A stretch of DNA of 64,000 nt from Methanobacterium sp964452085 (GCA_964452085.1 CAYVKL010000011.1:1-64000), one strand, 5' to 3'; counted from the first letter of the stretch, positions 9,306-19,074 are shown. The notes: generated from the letters alone by a model not told the origin. Program-made: numbers and translations.

Positions 9306-10532
9306 TTATATGCTTATTAGTTTATGATATTCCCCATTTGATTTATGAGCCAATTCAAAGTATAATTTTTCAAGAGTATTCAAATGATTATTCATATCAT
9401 ATTTTTTGGAAGATTTAATGGCACCTACTTCTAATTCTTTTAATTTATCAGGATTTTTCATTATCTTTTCCAATATTATTTTCAGTTCTTCGTCATTAGC
9501 TGGTTCAAATAGATAACCATTAAATTCATCTTCAATTAATTCTGGAATTCCCCCAATTCTACTACCAATTACAGGAGTTCCACAACTGAAACTTTCATAT
9601 ATGACCATTGGTGAATTATCATACCATATTGAGGGCACTACAGTCAAATTCGCATTTTCGTACATCTTTAAAAGTTCGCCACCTTCAAGAAATCCATGAA
9701 ATTTCACACGTTTATCATTATCTGCCAGTTTTTTTAATTTTTTTTCACAAATTCCTTTTCCAACAATGTTTAGTTGTGCATTGTCATTTTTGATTCTTTT
9801 AAAAGCGTTTATTAATATATGAACACCTTTATGTTCACCTAAATTACCAGCATACAATATGTCAATTTTTGAATAATCTTTATTAGATTCCTGACAATCA
9901 TTTAATTCAATCCCTAATGGCACTTTTTGTGCTTTAATATCTTTAAAAATTCCATTAGATTTCAATTTATCAATTACAAATTGGGAAGGGGATATAAGCA
10001 AATCTGGTTTATTATTTACCAGTTCTTTTTGTATTTTATTATAAATTTTGCACATGAACGCGGGAGTTTTACATATTTCACCAGAACTATTTAGTAAATT
10101 GGCCCTCATGCAAATCAATGAATAATCATGAGCTGTAAAAACTATAGGAATATTCAAACTTTTGGCAGCAGCAAAAGAAGATATTGATAATCCTTTGAAG
10201 TTGTGAATATGAACAATATCCGGTTTTTCAGTTTTCAGCACGTTTTTTATAATTGAATTATCGTAAGGGTTCCATAAATCAATAACATGCCATAATGGCT
10301 TGAGTAACAATGGTTTATGAGGGTGATCATATACACTATAAATGTTTAAAGGATTTATCTGGTAGATTTTAACTCCATTAACAATTTCAATTTTTTCCCC
10401 ATTGAAAGGGGTTGTAATTACAACAACTTTGTGGCCTTTTTTTACCAGTTCTTCTGAAACAGTTTTTACACTAACTTCAGCACCACCTAATACATTTGGT
10501 GGATATAAATTGGATATCAGGCAAATTTTCAT
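9306..10532 (-). CDS. GT4-family glycosyltransferase
   Basis: GT-B glycosyltransferase of 408 residues. The N-terminal PPNVLGGAEVSVKTVSEEL loop binds the acceptor side. HIHNFKG and FTAHDYSLIC follow around residues 107-142. The donor domain has YAGNLGEHKGVHILINAF and YESFSCGTPVIGSRIGGIPE, with the catalytic Glu pair. Its ATG overlaps the TAA of the preceding gene (TAATG at 10532), so the two are translationally coupled. The first 170 residues resemble enzymes of capsule and exopolysaccharide synthesis. Substrate unknown. Confidence 0.9.
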   Translation of the reverse strand: MKICLISNLYPPNVLGGAEVSVKTVSEELVKKGHKVVVITTPFNGEKIEIVNGVKIYQINPLNIYSVYDHPHKPLLLKPLWHVIDLWNPYDNSIIKNVLKTEKPDIVHIHNFKGLSISSFAAAKSLNIPIVFTAHDYSLICMRANLLNSSGEICKTPAFMCKIYNKIQKELVNNKPDLLISPSQFVIDKLKSNGIFKDIKAQKVPLGIELNDCQESNKDYSKIDILYAGNLGEHKGVHILINAFKRIKNDNAQLNIVGKGICEKKLKKLADNDKRVKFHGFLEGGELLKMYENANLTVVPSIWYDNSPMVIYESFSCGTPVIGSRIGGIPELIEDEFNGYLFEPANDEELKIILEKIMKNPDKLKELEVGAIKSSKKYDMNNHLNTLEKLYFELAHKSNGEYHKLISI

Positions 10533-11662
10533 TAAAGCACCTTTTTATAAAGATCCTCAGTCATTTCAGCAATTTTTGTCCAGGTATATTTATCTTGTAC
10601 AAGTTTCCTACCATTCATTCCCATTTCTTTAGACATTTTGGGATTTTTTAGTAATTCAATAATTGACTTAGCTAATTTTTCAACATCTTTAGGAGGAACA
10701 ATGATACCTGCATTAAAATCATTCACATCATCTGCCACCCCAACAATTTCGGTACTTATTACTGGAGTTTCACATGCAAGAGCTTCAAGAGCAACGATGC
10801 CAAAACCTTCTTGTTTTGAGGATATGGAAGGAAGAACAAAAACATTACATTGATTATAATATTCTACAATATTTTCATGGGGAATAAATCCGTGGAATTC
10901 AACATTATTTTTTAAACCAAGTTCCTGAGCCATTTTAGTATAATAATCTAGTAGTTTACCTTCCCCACCAACTATAAGTTTTACATTGATTATTTGTTCT
11001 TTGACAATTTTTAAAGCATTTAATAAATATTCTAACCCTTTGTACTCATGAAATTCATCTAAAAGACTTAGGAAAAATAGTGTATTCTGATTTTCTTTAA
11101 CTTTTAATGGCTTAAATTTTTCTGTGTCCACGCCATTGGGAATTACTTCAATTTTATCTTCATATTTCTTTAAATATGGTGATGAGTCCAAATAGTCCGG
11201 TTGGGTAATTATAATTCTCGCTGCATGGTTTAATAATACTTTTAAGAACGTATTATTGTATAATTTGGCTATATATTGGGCTGATCCATTTCCAATAATA
11301 TCATTATGATAAGTGATTATAAGTGGTTTTTTTTTCAATATAGCTGCTAAATAGCTCCAATCAGCGCTCCAGGGTGTGGGTATGTGGGTGTGTATAACAT
11401 CAAAATCTTCTTTATAAATTGCAAAGGGGAAACCTGGTGTTATATTAGTATTTGCTACTTTACCAATATAATGGAGTCTTTTAACTTTAATATTTTCTAT
11501 TATATCCTCTTCTGGTGCGTGAGGTTCGTCTGCGCATAGAACCCTCACTTGATGTCCTTTTTTCACCAGTTCCTGAGAAAGATAATAAACATAATTCTCA
11601 ACCCCACCAATGAATGGAAAAAACCGGATTGGAGTTTGTAGTATCTTCATAATTTTCCTCAA
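10532..11662 (-). CDS. GT4-family glycosyltransferase
   Basis: GT-B glycosyltransferase of 376 residues. Features include PFIGGVENYVYYLSQELVKK near residue 17, TYHNDIIG, EVIPNGVDTEKFKP at the hinge, and SSKQEGFGIVALEALACETP with the E(x7)E catalytic pair. Overlap of stop and start with the next gene indicates one transcript. The preceding gene at 11695 is 32 bases upstream on the same strand, so 12840 to 7130 or beyond may be one operon. Confidence 0.9.
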   Translation of the reverse strand: MRKIMKILQTPIRFFPFIGGVENYVYYLSQELVKKGHQVRVLCADEPHAPEEDIIENIKVKRLHYIGKVANTNITPGFPFAIYKEDFDVIHTHIPTPWSADWSYLAAILKKKPLIITYHNDIIGNGSAQYIAKLYNNTFLKVLLNHAARIIITQPDYLDSSPYLKKYEDKIEVIPNGVDTEKFKPLKVKENQNTLFFLSLLDEFHEYKGLEYLLNALKIVKEQIINVKLIVGGEGKLLDYYTKMAQELGLKNNVEFHGFIPHENIVEYYNQCNVFVLPSISSKQEGFGIVALEALACETPVISTEIVGVADDVNDFNAGIIVPPKDVEKLAKSIIELLKNPKMSKEMGMNGRKLVQDKYTWTKIAEMTEDLYKKVL

Positions 11663-11694
11663 TTAAATCTAAAAATGTTATTTTTGTATAAATA

Positions 11695-12840
11695 TTATTT
11701 TATTGTGTCTATGGAATCATAATAATATTTTTCTAGTAGTGAAACTATCTCATTCCAATCGTACTGTTTTGCAAATTCAATACATTTTTCTTTTAGGTTT
11801 TCTCTTTTATTTAATGCCTGATTAATTTTTAAAGCCATGTCTTTTTCATTAGCCTTTGCAATAAATCCATTAATCCCTTCCTGTACCAGGTCAACTGATG
11901 CATTCATTGAACTTTCCACAACCACTACTGGAATACCGCAAGCATTGGCCTCCAATACAACCATTCCAAAACCTTCTCTTTCAGATGGGAGTACAAAAAC
12001 CTTAGATGACTTCATGTAACTAAATAAATCTGAAACATTTTCCAGAAATCCAATAAATTTCAAGTTTGACACAAGATCCAATTCATTAGCTAATTTTTTT
12101 AGGTCGTTAATTTCAGGCCCATTACCAATTATTAAGCAACTAATCTTTGAATTGTTCTTTTTAACCATAGAAAGGCTGCGGATTAGTAAATCTACTCGTT
12201 TTTCCTTAATAAGTCTGCCGGCAAAGATTATATCCCATTCCCCATTTTTTGGTTGAACTTCTTCGATCTCATTGTAGTCAATTCCAGGTGGTATAACCAC
12301 AGTTCCTTCAATTTTCCGGATTTTCAGAAGGTCTTTTTTAGTTTTTTCTGATATTGAGATCATATGATTGCTAAGGTGCAGCACCATTTTTTCTAACATT
12401 TTTCCAAAAAATCCCAATGAACCCAAATAGGTGTACCAGTAATCACCCCAAACTTCTAAAAGGGTGATAATCAATGTTGATTTCCCTCTTAATGCATGGG
12501 CTTTAGCACTAAAACAAGAAAAGAATGGAAATCCCTGACAGTCAATCAAATCAAAATTCTCTTTCCAAAGACAGGGTAATAATTTTACAGAAAATAACAG
12601 TGCTTCTTGAATAGATCTCCTATTGTTATTATAAAGTTCTTTAGGCTCACCCACAGCATGTAAATGAATACCTTCGTATAATATGTCCTGCTTTCCGTGT
12701 TCCTGCCACCACCATCCCCAAGAGTAACAGTGCACTTCATGTCCATGTTGTACCATTCTACGTGCCAGTTCGTACATCCGTTTTTCGGCACCTCCTTTAA
12801 CCCATGGGTAAATAGCATCGTAGATATAGGCTATCTTCAT
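11695..12840 (-). CDS. GT4-family glycosyltransferase
   Basis: GT-B glycosyltransferase of 381 residues. The N-terminus has YPWVKGGAEKRMYELARRM and the hinge has VVIPPGIDYNEIE. The donor domain has FAGRLIKEKRVDLLIRSL and SEREGFGMVVLEANACGIP, with the catalytic Glu pair. It is the first gene of the minus-strand glycosyltransferase run. The upstream gap at 12841-13277 contains a possible remnant of another gene of this type. Substrate unknown. Confidence 0.9.
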   Translation of the reverse strand: MKIAYIYDAIYPWVKGGAEKRMYELARRMVQHGHEVHCYSWGWWWQEHGKQDILYEGIHLHAVGEPKELYNNNRRSIQEALLFSVKLLPCLWKENFDLIDCQGFPFFSCFSAKAHALRGKSTLIITLLEVWGDYWYTYLGSLGFFGKMLEKMVLHLSNHMISISEKTKKDLLKIRKIEGTVVIPPGIDYNEIEEVQPKNGEWDIIFAGRLIKEKRVDLLIRSLSMVKKNNSKISCLIIGNGPEINDLKKLANELDLVSNLKFIGFLENVSDLFSYMKSSKVFVLPSEREGFGMVVLEANACGIPVVVVESSMNASVDLVQEGINGFIAKANEKDMALKINQALNKRENLKEKCIEFAKQYDWNEIVSLLEKYYYDSIDTIK

Positions 12841-13277
12841 AAATTTAAACCTCTTGGAGTGATTTTTAAAAGTATATTAAATTCATTATAATTAATTCAT
12901 TATAATTAATATTTGGATGTATTGGATTATTCATAAGTTCTTATTCTTCATAGTTCTTATAATGGTTCTATTAAATTTTCCCATGAATCTCTTTTCAACT
13001 TTATTCGAATATTAGGGGTTTTATCAATTGTTATAAGATACTTAATTTTCTTTCTTTAAAGAAATATTTTCATATATCCTGATTTAAATTTACTGTACAA
13101 AATTAGTCTTATGACGTCAAAATGCCATGTATTGATTTTTATTATTTATCATTGCATAAGTTACACTAAATAAAGTATATTTAATAAAATAATTAAGTGT
13201 TATGAAAAAAGAATAAGTAAATCACTTAAATTTTCAATCTTAACCTTATATTAAGAATATTAAGAATATATTTTAAG
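12841..13277. other. AT-rich intergenic region with tandem duplications and a possible gene remnant
   Basis: No intact gene. It contains a perfect 14-bp tandem duplication (12881-12894 and 12895-12908) and a 9-bp tandem duplication (13250-13258 and 13259-13267). On the minus strand, 12957-13055 is an open stretch of 32 codons ending in ITIDK, then KRDSWENLIEPL. The tail resembles glycosyltransferase C-termini (compare NWENVVDKF in the gene at 1220). It has no start and is probably a decayed end of a former gene. Confidence 0.4.
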
Positions 13278-14402
13278 TTACTTGTTTTCATCTCCTTTAT
13301 CCAGCAACAATAAACTTAAAAACATCCCTGAAAATATGGTCTGAATTCCTAAGATTGAGAGTATCATGGCAATTACTGTAGTTTGAACCTGATACAAAGC
13401 ACCAAATCCTCCTGTGCTCCAGTTAGAAATAACATAGAGTCCTAAAATTATGCCTACCGCAAGAAGAGCTACTCCTAAAAGGAGTTCTTTTTCCAGAGAA
13501 TGGTAATTTACCAGCTTTTTTTTTATCCCGCTAGTGGAATATCCATAAGCAGCTCCGAATGCCCCGAAATATAGCCAGGAAAGTAGTAATTGGTATCCTG
13601 TTAGAAGTAATAGACCACCAAGAATCAGAGAATGCATTCTGGATATTCCTTGAAACCATACTAATGCTGTTAATGAAATTCCCAAAACAAGTGCAATAAT
13701 TCCAGGTATAAATAGGAACGGTCCTGGTCTGTAAAGCATCATGAAACGTAGGTGTCTCCAACCATCTGAAAAAGAACTGAGCTTGGATTCACCTTCTCGA
13801 GGATAATATGTTATGGGAATTTCAGCTATTTTCAAATTTTGACGAGATGCTTCAATTACCATTTCAGAAGCGAACTCCATTCCTGAAGTTTTCAATTTTA
13901 ATTTATCCCATACTTCTTTTTTCATAGCCCTCATCCCACAATGAGCGTCAGATATTCCAGTATGGAATAAAACATTCAAAACCCAAGTGAGGAATGGATT
14001 ACCTATATATTTATGAAGAGCAGGCATTGCTCCGGGTTTAATATCTCCTTTTAGTCTTGAACCCATTACAAACTCTGCATCACCTTTTAAAATAGGTTGG
14101 ATGAATTCAGTCATTTCATCAAAGGGATATGTTCCATCTGCATCTCCCATTACTATTATATCACCAGAGGCTTCTGTGAAACCACGAATGTAAGCGTTAC
14201 CATAACCTCTGTTAGGCTCTAGAACAACTCTTGCACCAGCTTCGGTGGCCTCTTGAGCAGTATTATCAGTAGAAGCATTGTCAACAACAACAATTTCTGT
14301 TTCAAGTCCAATATCACTGAGCTTGCTTATGGGAACAGATCTAACAGTTTTTCCCACAATTCCTTCTTCATTAAGAGCTGGGATAACGACAGAAACTTTC
14401 AT
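13278..14402 (-). CDS. GT2 polyprenol-phosphate glycosyltransferase (dolichol-phosphate sugar synthase-like)
   Basis: GT-A enzyme with a membrane tail, 374 residues. The N-terminal domain reads VSVVIPALNEE at the start, IVVVDNAST near 37-45, PNRGYGNA near 63-70 and the metal-binding GDADGTYP at 86-93, all typical of dolichyl-phosphate mannose or glucose synthases. GMEFASEMV and ITYYPREGESKL match the acceptor-side motifs of that family. Four hydrophobic segments follow from about residue 230 to the end. It probably charges a polyprenol phosphate with a sugar for use on the outer membrane face, which would suit the GT-C-like protein upstream at 14631. Confidence 0.88.
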   Translation of the reverse strand: MKVSVVIPALNEEGIVGKTVRSVPISKLSDIGLETEIVVVDNASTDNTAQEATEAGARVVLEPNRGYGNAYIRGFTEASGDIIVMGDADGTYPFDEMTEFIQPILKGDAEFVMGSRLKGDIKPGAMPALHKYIGNPFLTWVLNVLFHTGISDAHCGMRAMKKEVWDKLKLKTSGMEFASEMVIEASRQNLKIAEIPITYYPREGESKLSSFSDGWRHLRFMMLYRPGPFLFIPGIIALVLGISLTALVWFQGISRMHSLILGGLLLLTGYQLLLSWLYFGAFGAAYGYSTSGIKKKLVNYHSLEKELLLGVALLAVGIILGLYVISNWSTGGFGALYQVQTTVIAMILSILGIQTIFSGMFLSLLLLDKGDENK

Positions 14403-14630
14403 AGAATCACTTTACAAATATTAAAAGATTATTTAACTTAGTTTATTATCTTATATAAGTTATGGTCTTGCAATTATTTATTAAACTTTTGTATTAATAT
14501 TTTCTTTTTTTGACGTTTAGAAATTCTAGAATAAGGCATAAACCAAGTATATTCAGAGAGTAGTACAATTAACTAATAATCTTCTGACTTATCAATCCAT
14601 TTAATCTATTTCTCTCTCTGTGGGGCTTGA

Positions 14631-16226
14631 TTAATAATCAATTTTGCAAATAATGAAATCCTCATTTTCATAGACTTTAGTAGCATAATCTGGTTTAATC
14701 TCATCAAAATTATTGGTAATATTTTGACTGAAATAAAATAATGAAAAAAACTCTGAAGGTATAGTTTTAATGTATAGATTATCATCTTCTGTTGGCAAGA
14801 CCAGTCTTTTATCGTAGACTATATATCCTAAATACTTTTCTTTCAGCGTAGAAATATTGTTGTCTGGATTGTTTTTTAATGCGTAAAATGGAAAACCATA
14901 ATCCATACCCATTCCTGCTTTATAAACGATGAACATCCCAGTGAACTGGTTAGCAATTACCAATGAACGACTTTTATTTCCATTCTGTTGGAACCAATCT
15001 GCCAGTTCAACCTCTGCATTTGATGGGGGGGCTATCTTTATGGTTTCAAATTCATTTTTAACGTGAAACTCAGATATTTTGGGGTTAACAACAGTTACTA
15101 CTCCGCTTATTATAGATAGTCCAAATATGATCACTAAGAAGGCAGTTCTCGCCTTTTTTGAAGAAAATTTTTTAGAAAACTCCATTTTCTGATAGATATA
15201 ACTAATCCCATACCCTCCAATGATGCTAAGTGGAATTAAAAGGTATATTAGCACACGGTATGAAATAACATTGATACCGAACAGATACGCATTGCTCAGA
15301 AATATCATAGATAGAATCCATACAAACACTATAATGTCCGTTTTTTGGCGTTTTTTCAATGCCAGAATACATCCTATTATTGAAAAAATCAATACTAATA
15401 TTCCCAGGTTACTAAGATAACTAAGAATACTCAATGGTCTGTTGCTGGGTAAGAATATGTTAATCCCAGTTGCAGCAGTTAATCCTTCATTAAATAATAT
15501 TTGCAGTGTTTGTGGGGACCAAATTTGCACGGCTATTAGCCCTACCACTATTAAAACTATCAATGACAGAAAGTATGTGGTAATATTCTTAAAAACTCCA
15601 ATGTTGCGATAAACTACAAGTTCCAAGATTGAGATACTTATTATTGTTAATGCAAGGCAGAGTGTAGCTGCATTATGAGTTGATAATACTATAACAAAGA
15701 GTATGCCACCAAATAACGCGTTTAAGGAATTTTTATTTTTAATGGAACTGTAAAATAAATAAACTGATAATGGAATGAATATCAGGGCCAGATTTTCAGG
15801 AAGCGGTATAATTATTCGACTTACAAGATAACTGGACAACATCAAAAAACCAGCCCCCGCTCCAGCTATCTCTCCATATAAACGATAGGCAACATATGAT
15901 ACAGATAGAATAATGGAAGTTGATAATAGGGGCTGCAGTAACTTTGCTACTTGAAGATAATCTATTTGAAATATAGTTCCTATTGCAGCTAATAAAAAGT
16001 GAAATAAAGGAGGATAGCCTAATTTTTGCCCATAAGGCCAGTTCAAAAGAGGATCTGTTAATGTTAGGCCGTACTGGGAATAGTGCTGTGCATAATGCGA
16101 GTGGTAAATTATGTCCCAGCCCAATGGCCACTGATATTTCAAAGTGGGAATTAGGGCGATAAACAGCGCTGCTAATGCCGGCAATACAATTAAATATCTT
16201 CTATCTTTTATTTTGGCTAAATTCAT
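14631..16226 (-). CDS. Multi-pass membrane protein, GT-C-like glycosyltransferase candidate
   Basis: This 531-residue protein has about 11-12 membrane segments over residues 12-385 and a C-terminal soluble part of about 145 residues. The first outer loop contains GWDIIYHSHYAQHYSQYG, an acidic-aromatic loop placed as in GT-C glycosyltransferases, and PLPENLALIFIPLSVYL follows at residues 145-161. These features fit a lipid-phosphate-sugar-dependent transferase working outside the membrane, but no family-defining catalytic motif is certain. It is transcribed in the same direction as the GT2 gene at 13278, with a 228-base gap. Confidence 0.65.
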   Translation of the reverse strand: MNLAKIKDRRYLIVLPALAALFIALIPTLKYQWPLGWDIIYHSHYAQHYSQYGLTLTDPLLNWPYGQKLGYPPLFHFLLAAIGTIFQIDYLQVAKLLQPLLSTSIILSVSYVAYRLYGEIAGAGAGFLMLSSYLVSRIIIPLPENLALIFIPLSVYLFYSSIKNKNSLNALFGGILFVIVLSTHNAATLCLALTIISISILELVVYRNIGVFKNITTYFLSLIVLIVVGLIAVQIWSPQTLQILFNEGLTAATGINIFLPSNRPLSILSYLSNLGILVLIFSIIGCILALKKRQKTDIIVFVWILSMIFLSNAYLFGINVISYRVLIYLLIPLSIIGGYGISYIYQKMEFSKKFSSKKARTAFLVIIFGLSIISGVVTVVNPKISEFHVKNEFETIKIAPPSNAEVELADWFQQNGNKSRSLVIANQFTGMFIVYKAGMGMDYGFPFYALKNNPDNNISTLKEKYLGYIVYDKRLVLPTEDDNLYIKTIPSEFFSLFYFSQNITNNFDEIKPDYATKVYENEDFIICKIDY

Positions 16227-16322
16227 GATAATACCATTTATTTACCTTTTTATTATTAATTTTATAATATAATTTTGTAGAATGATCTGGATTAATAATG
16301 ATATTTTTTAAAAATTCTTTAT

Positions 16323-16580
16323 TTATGAACCTCCTTTATAAAACAAGAAGTATGAAATCACCATTATAATAATAGCTGCTAATACTGACATAAGAACCAT
16401 GCTTTTGTCGTTTCCAAAGATAATTGGTATTGGCCCTATTAGAACAACACCACCTGCACTAACCTCAGTATTACCTTCGTTTTTACCGGATGATAGAATT
16501 GCTGTACCTATAAAGATAAGTAATATCCCAAGAATTACAGCGGCAATTCCAATAAAAATCAGAGTTTCTCCTTTGATCAT
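16323..16580 (-). CDS. TIGR00304 / DUF131 family small membrane protein
   Basis: An 85-residue protein with two membrane segments (about 8-30 and 60-81). The linker between them contains SAGGVVLIGPIPIIFGNDKS, the signature of the archaeal TIGR00304 family. Function unknown; members are widespread in methanogens. ATG start, length normal for the family. Confidence 0.85.
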   Translation of the reverse strand: MIKGETLIFIGIAAVILGILLIFIGTAILSSGKNEGNTEVSAGGVVLIGPIPIIFGNDKSMVLMSVLAAIIIMVISYFLFYKGGS

Positions 16581-16733
16581 TATTTCTCTCTTAAAAAATT
16601 ATATTTTTTTAGTATAATTATTAATTAATTTCAGCATTTGTTAAATAAATACTTGAAAATTGTCAGATATTTATTATTTTTTGAGTAAATTTTGCTGAAA
16701 TAGTTAATTGTACAGAAATAAAATTTTCTGTAG

Positions 16734-17234
16734 TTAATCGTTCAGAATTAGACCATATTCGAAAACTCCATTATTTTCACGTTTTTTTATAAGTTTTAAT
16801 GAAATCATTAACTCTAAACAGTCATCCCAGTTATCTTCTGAATCATTGTCAATGAAGTCTATTTGAATGCATTCACCATCAATCCAATTTTCCATTAAAT
16901 CAATAATTTCATTTTGATTAAGCCAATTATCTGCTTTACATAGGATATTATATATCTTCAATGAAGCTATAAGCTTATTTTTAAGAGATTCTTCTATAAT
17001 TAGTTCTTCAATGTTGCCTTTAATCTCATCAGCAAAGGATTTCACATGTGATTTTTCATTATTGGGGACAATTAACATAACTCGGATTTCTTCTGAGAGA
17101 AAAGAGCTTCCACGGGAGATATGAATGCGGTCTTCTTGTACTACTAATCCACCAATATCTTCAATGTATTCTACCAGGAGTTCGAATTTATATACTCCCC
17201 CACTGAAGAGCAATAGTTTGTACATGATAAACAC
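16734..17234 (-). CDS. Uncharacterised protein
   Basis: A 166-residue soluble, acidic protein that I cannot assign. The N-terminal half looks alpha/beta (YKLLLFSGGVYKFELLVEYI, then RIHISRG and IRVMLIVPNNE). The C-terminal half is helical and acidic, with NWLNQNEIIDLMENWIDGE near residues 108-126. An internal ATG three codons in (Met4) may be the real start. It has its own intergenic spaces on both sides and lies between the TIGR00304 protein and the THUMP protein on the same strand. Confidence 0.6.
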   Translation of the reverse strand: MFIMYKLLLFSGGVYKFELLVEYIEDIGGLVVQEDRIHISRGSSFLSEEIRVMLIVPNNEKSHVKSFADEIKGNIEELIIEESLKNKLIASLKIYNILCKADNWLNQNEIIDLMENWIDGECIQIDFIDNDSEDNWDDCLELMISLKLIKKRENNGVFEYGLILND

Positions 17235-17351
17235 TAATAGATCATCTCTAACAATTATAAATAAAATTTACTCTAAAAAAGAAATATTTAAAAAATATTT
17301 AAAAAATATAAAATTGATTATTTGAGATTAACTTATATAAAACGCTGGATA

Positions 17352-17924
17352 TCAATTTATTAACATGTATTCTGTTCTAAAAATTCCTATTCCTGTGACG
17401 GTGCCCAATTCTTCTATGATAACAATCCAATCTGCGTTATTTTCTTGATATTGAATTCCTAATTGGTTATGAATTTCATTGGAAATTTGATTAATTAGCT
17501 CTTGAGATGATTTAATGTACTTTTTATTACGTAATTCACATTTAATTGTGAAAGATTCGCCTTTTTCTATTTTTGATGATGCTATTTTTAATATATCTTT
17601 TATAATAACCTCCTTAAGGGTTGGCACTACTAAATCTATGGGTATAACTTTCTTGATGGCTAATGTTTGCATTTTTTTGAATTGTTCAATGGCTAGGGTG
17701 GGGTTGAGATCTAGATCAACAGTAACAACATCATAAAATTCCGATTCTTTAATATAAAAAAAAGATTCAGTATTATTTAGTGCATTTTCTATTTCTTCCA
17801 TTCCTTTAATTTCTGGTTGGATTGTGTTTATTTCATTTATATCTAAATTTTCAATCTCTTTAAACGCAATCAACAAATTAAAATTATCTATTTCATCTTG
17901 GAATCCTTTTTCGTTTATTTTCAT
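17352..17924 (-). CDS. THUMP-domain protein, Tan1-like
   Basis: A 190-residue protein consisting essentially of an N-terminal NFLD-like region and a C-terminal THUMP domain (about residues 85-185). The THUMP part shows FTIKCELRNKKYIKSSQELI and ADWIVIIEELGTVTGIGIFR, the end-strand motif of THUMP domains that bind the tRNA acceptor arm. No catalytic domain (methyltransferase, sulfurtransferase or deaminase) is attached. Eukaryotic Tan1, with the same layout, is the RNA-binding partner of the tRNA cytidine acetyltransferase, so an adaptor role in tRNA modification is a reasonable inference. The start ATG follows GAGGGGGG. Confidence 0.75.
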   Translation of the reverse strand: MKINEKGFQDEIDNFNLLIAFKEIENLDINEINTIQPEIKGMEEIENALNNTESFFYIKESEFYDVVTVDLDLNPTLAIEQFKKMQTLAIKKVIPIDLVVPTLKEVIIKDILKIASSKIEKGESFTIKCELRNKKYIKSSQELINQISNEIHNQLGIQYQENNADWIVIIEELGTVTGIGIFRTEYMLIN

Positions 17925-17986
17925 TTAAGCCCCCCTCTTATTTTTCATGAGATAAGTATTAATAATAGTATTAAGTTAATAAACTT

Positions 17987-18436
17987 ATGGGTTCAACTAT
18001 TACTAATGATCAACGGGCATTATTGAATATAGATTTTTTGTTCTCCATGTTGTTCATGTTGATTATTGTTTGTAGTCTAATCCTCATTGCAAATGAAAGG
18101 CTAGAGGGTGTTCAACAACTTTCTGAATCAGTGGAAGCACGTTTATTATCGGAAACTATTTCCAAATCCATTGATGAATCCTTTTCTGGAGGGGAAGGTC
18201 ATGAAGTAACTATTAAAATGCCCTCTAAATTGAATGGATCGGATTACAGGGTTGAAGTGAATCAATCAGGAGTTTTAGTTAAAATTAAGGGTCGTTGTGG
18301 TTATTCATTTTCATATTTGAAAAGAATTTCTAACTTTGAGATGAATCAATATACTTTTACCATGTTACCTGAAAGGACATACACTATTCGAAATGTAAAA
18401 GACAAAAATAACGGTCATTGGGTGGTAATATTTTAA
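17987..18436 (+). CDS. Small single-pass membrane protein, pilin-like
   Basis: A 149-residue protein. A short hydrophilic leader (GSTITNDQRALLN) is followed by Ile-Asp-Phe and one hydrophobic helix (about residues 17-36), then a soluble domain rich in beta strands. The layout is that of archaeal type IV pilin-like proteins, but the leader lacks the Lys/Arg-Gly-Gln processing site seen in the next gene. The following frame begins within the last 19 bases of this one, suggesting a transcriptional unit. No Shine-Dalgarno site is visible before the ATG. Function unknown. Confidence 0.6.
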   Translation: MGSTITNDQRALLNIDFLFSMLFMLIIVCSLILIANERLEGVQQLSESVEARLLSETISKSIDESFSGGEGHEVTIKMPSKLNGSDYRVEVNQSGVLVKIKGRCGYSFSYLKRISNFEMNQYTFTMLPERTYTIRNVKDKNNGHWVVIF

Positions 18437-19074
18437 GTAATTTAAGGTATTTTCCGGATTATTTTAGTAATAAAAGCTTTAAATTTATTTCAAGATTTCA
18501 TTTTATGAAAATAATAGAAATCAATTACAATTACAATAATAGTTCAATATATTCTTTTTTTGGCAGGGTCCTTTGGCAAGTTGAGACTAAAGGACAGCTT
18601 CCCATTGAATTCTTAGTTGTTGCGGGGTTGATCATAATATTTTTGTTTCCAATGGCTATCAGCATCAGTGATTCAACTGAATTTAATCAGGTTATGAGTT
18701 CAATACGTGAAGGAGCTCTAGAAGGGGCTATTTCTAATGGACTAGCCATATATCCTGATGATGCATTTAATAATTATGCAACCGAACATGAGAGGCTATT
18801 AAATCCTTCTAGTGTAAAAATAATCAAGATTGATTATATAAATCAGGGATTTAATCCTACTTATCAGAAAACAAAGATTCAAATTCGGATTCATGCTTCT
18901 GCACCATTAGTTAAAGATAAAAGTGATAGAAACTGTTTGGGAGACCGGATAAATTTCTATGCTCGGAAAAAAATTTGTGAATCATTTAAAACTGAGAATC
19001 TTACTAATGCAATATTTAACCCTGCTTTTTCAAATAAATACGTTTTTACTACTGCAGATGTATATTGGGATTAA
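18418..19074 (+). CDS. Pilin-like protein with class III signal peptide
   Basis: The mature domain begins at an archaeal class III signal sequence, KGQLPIEFLVVAGL, followed by a hydrophobic helix. This is the form cut by the prepilin peptidase EppA/PibD between Gly and Gln, giving the Q-x-x-x-E-F N-terminus. The C-terminal domain of about 135 residues is soluble and contains two Cys near residues 183 and 196 that could form a disulfide. The start is uncertain: TTG at 18418 overlaps the previous gene and gives a leader of nearly 60 residues. ATG at 18505 gives a 30-residue leader and is more likely. It probably forms or caps a surface filament or pseudopilus. Confidence 0.7.
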   Translation: MGGNILSNLRYFPDYFSNKSFKFISRFHFMKIIEINYNYNNSSIYSFFGRVLWQVETKGQLPIEFLVVAGLIIIFLFPMAISISDSTEFNQVMSSIREGALEGAISNGLAIYPDDAFNNYATEHERLLNPSSVKIIKIDYINQGFNPTYQKTKIQIRIHASAPLVKDKSDRNCLGDRINFYARKKICESFKTENLTNAIFNPAFSNKYVFTTADVYWD

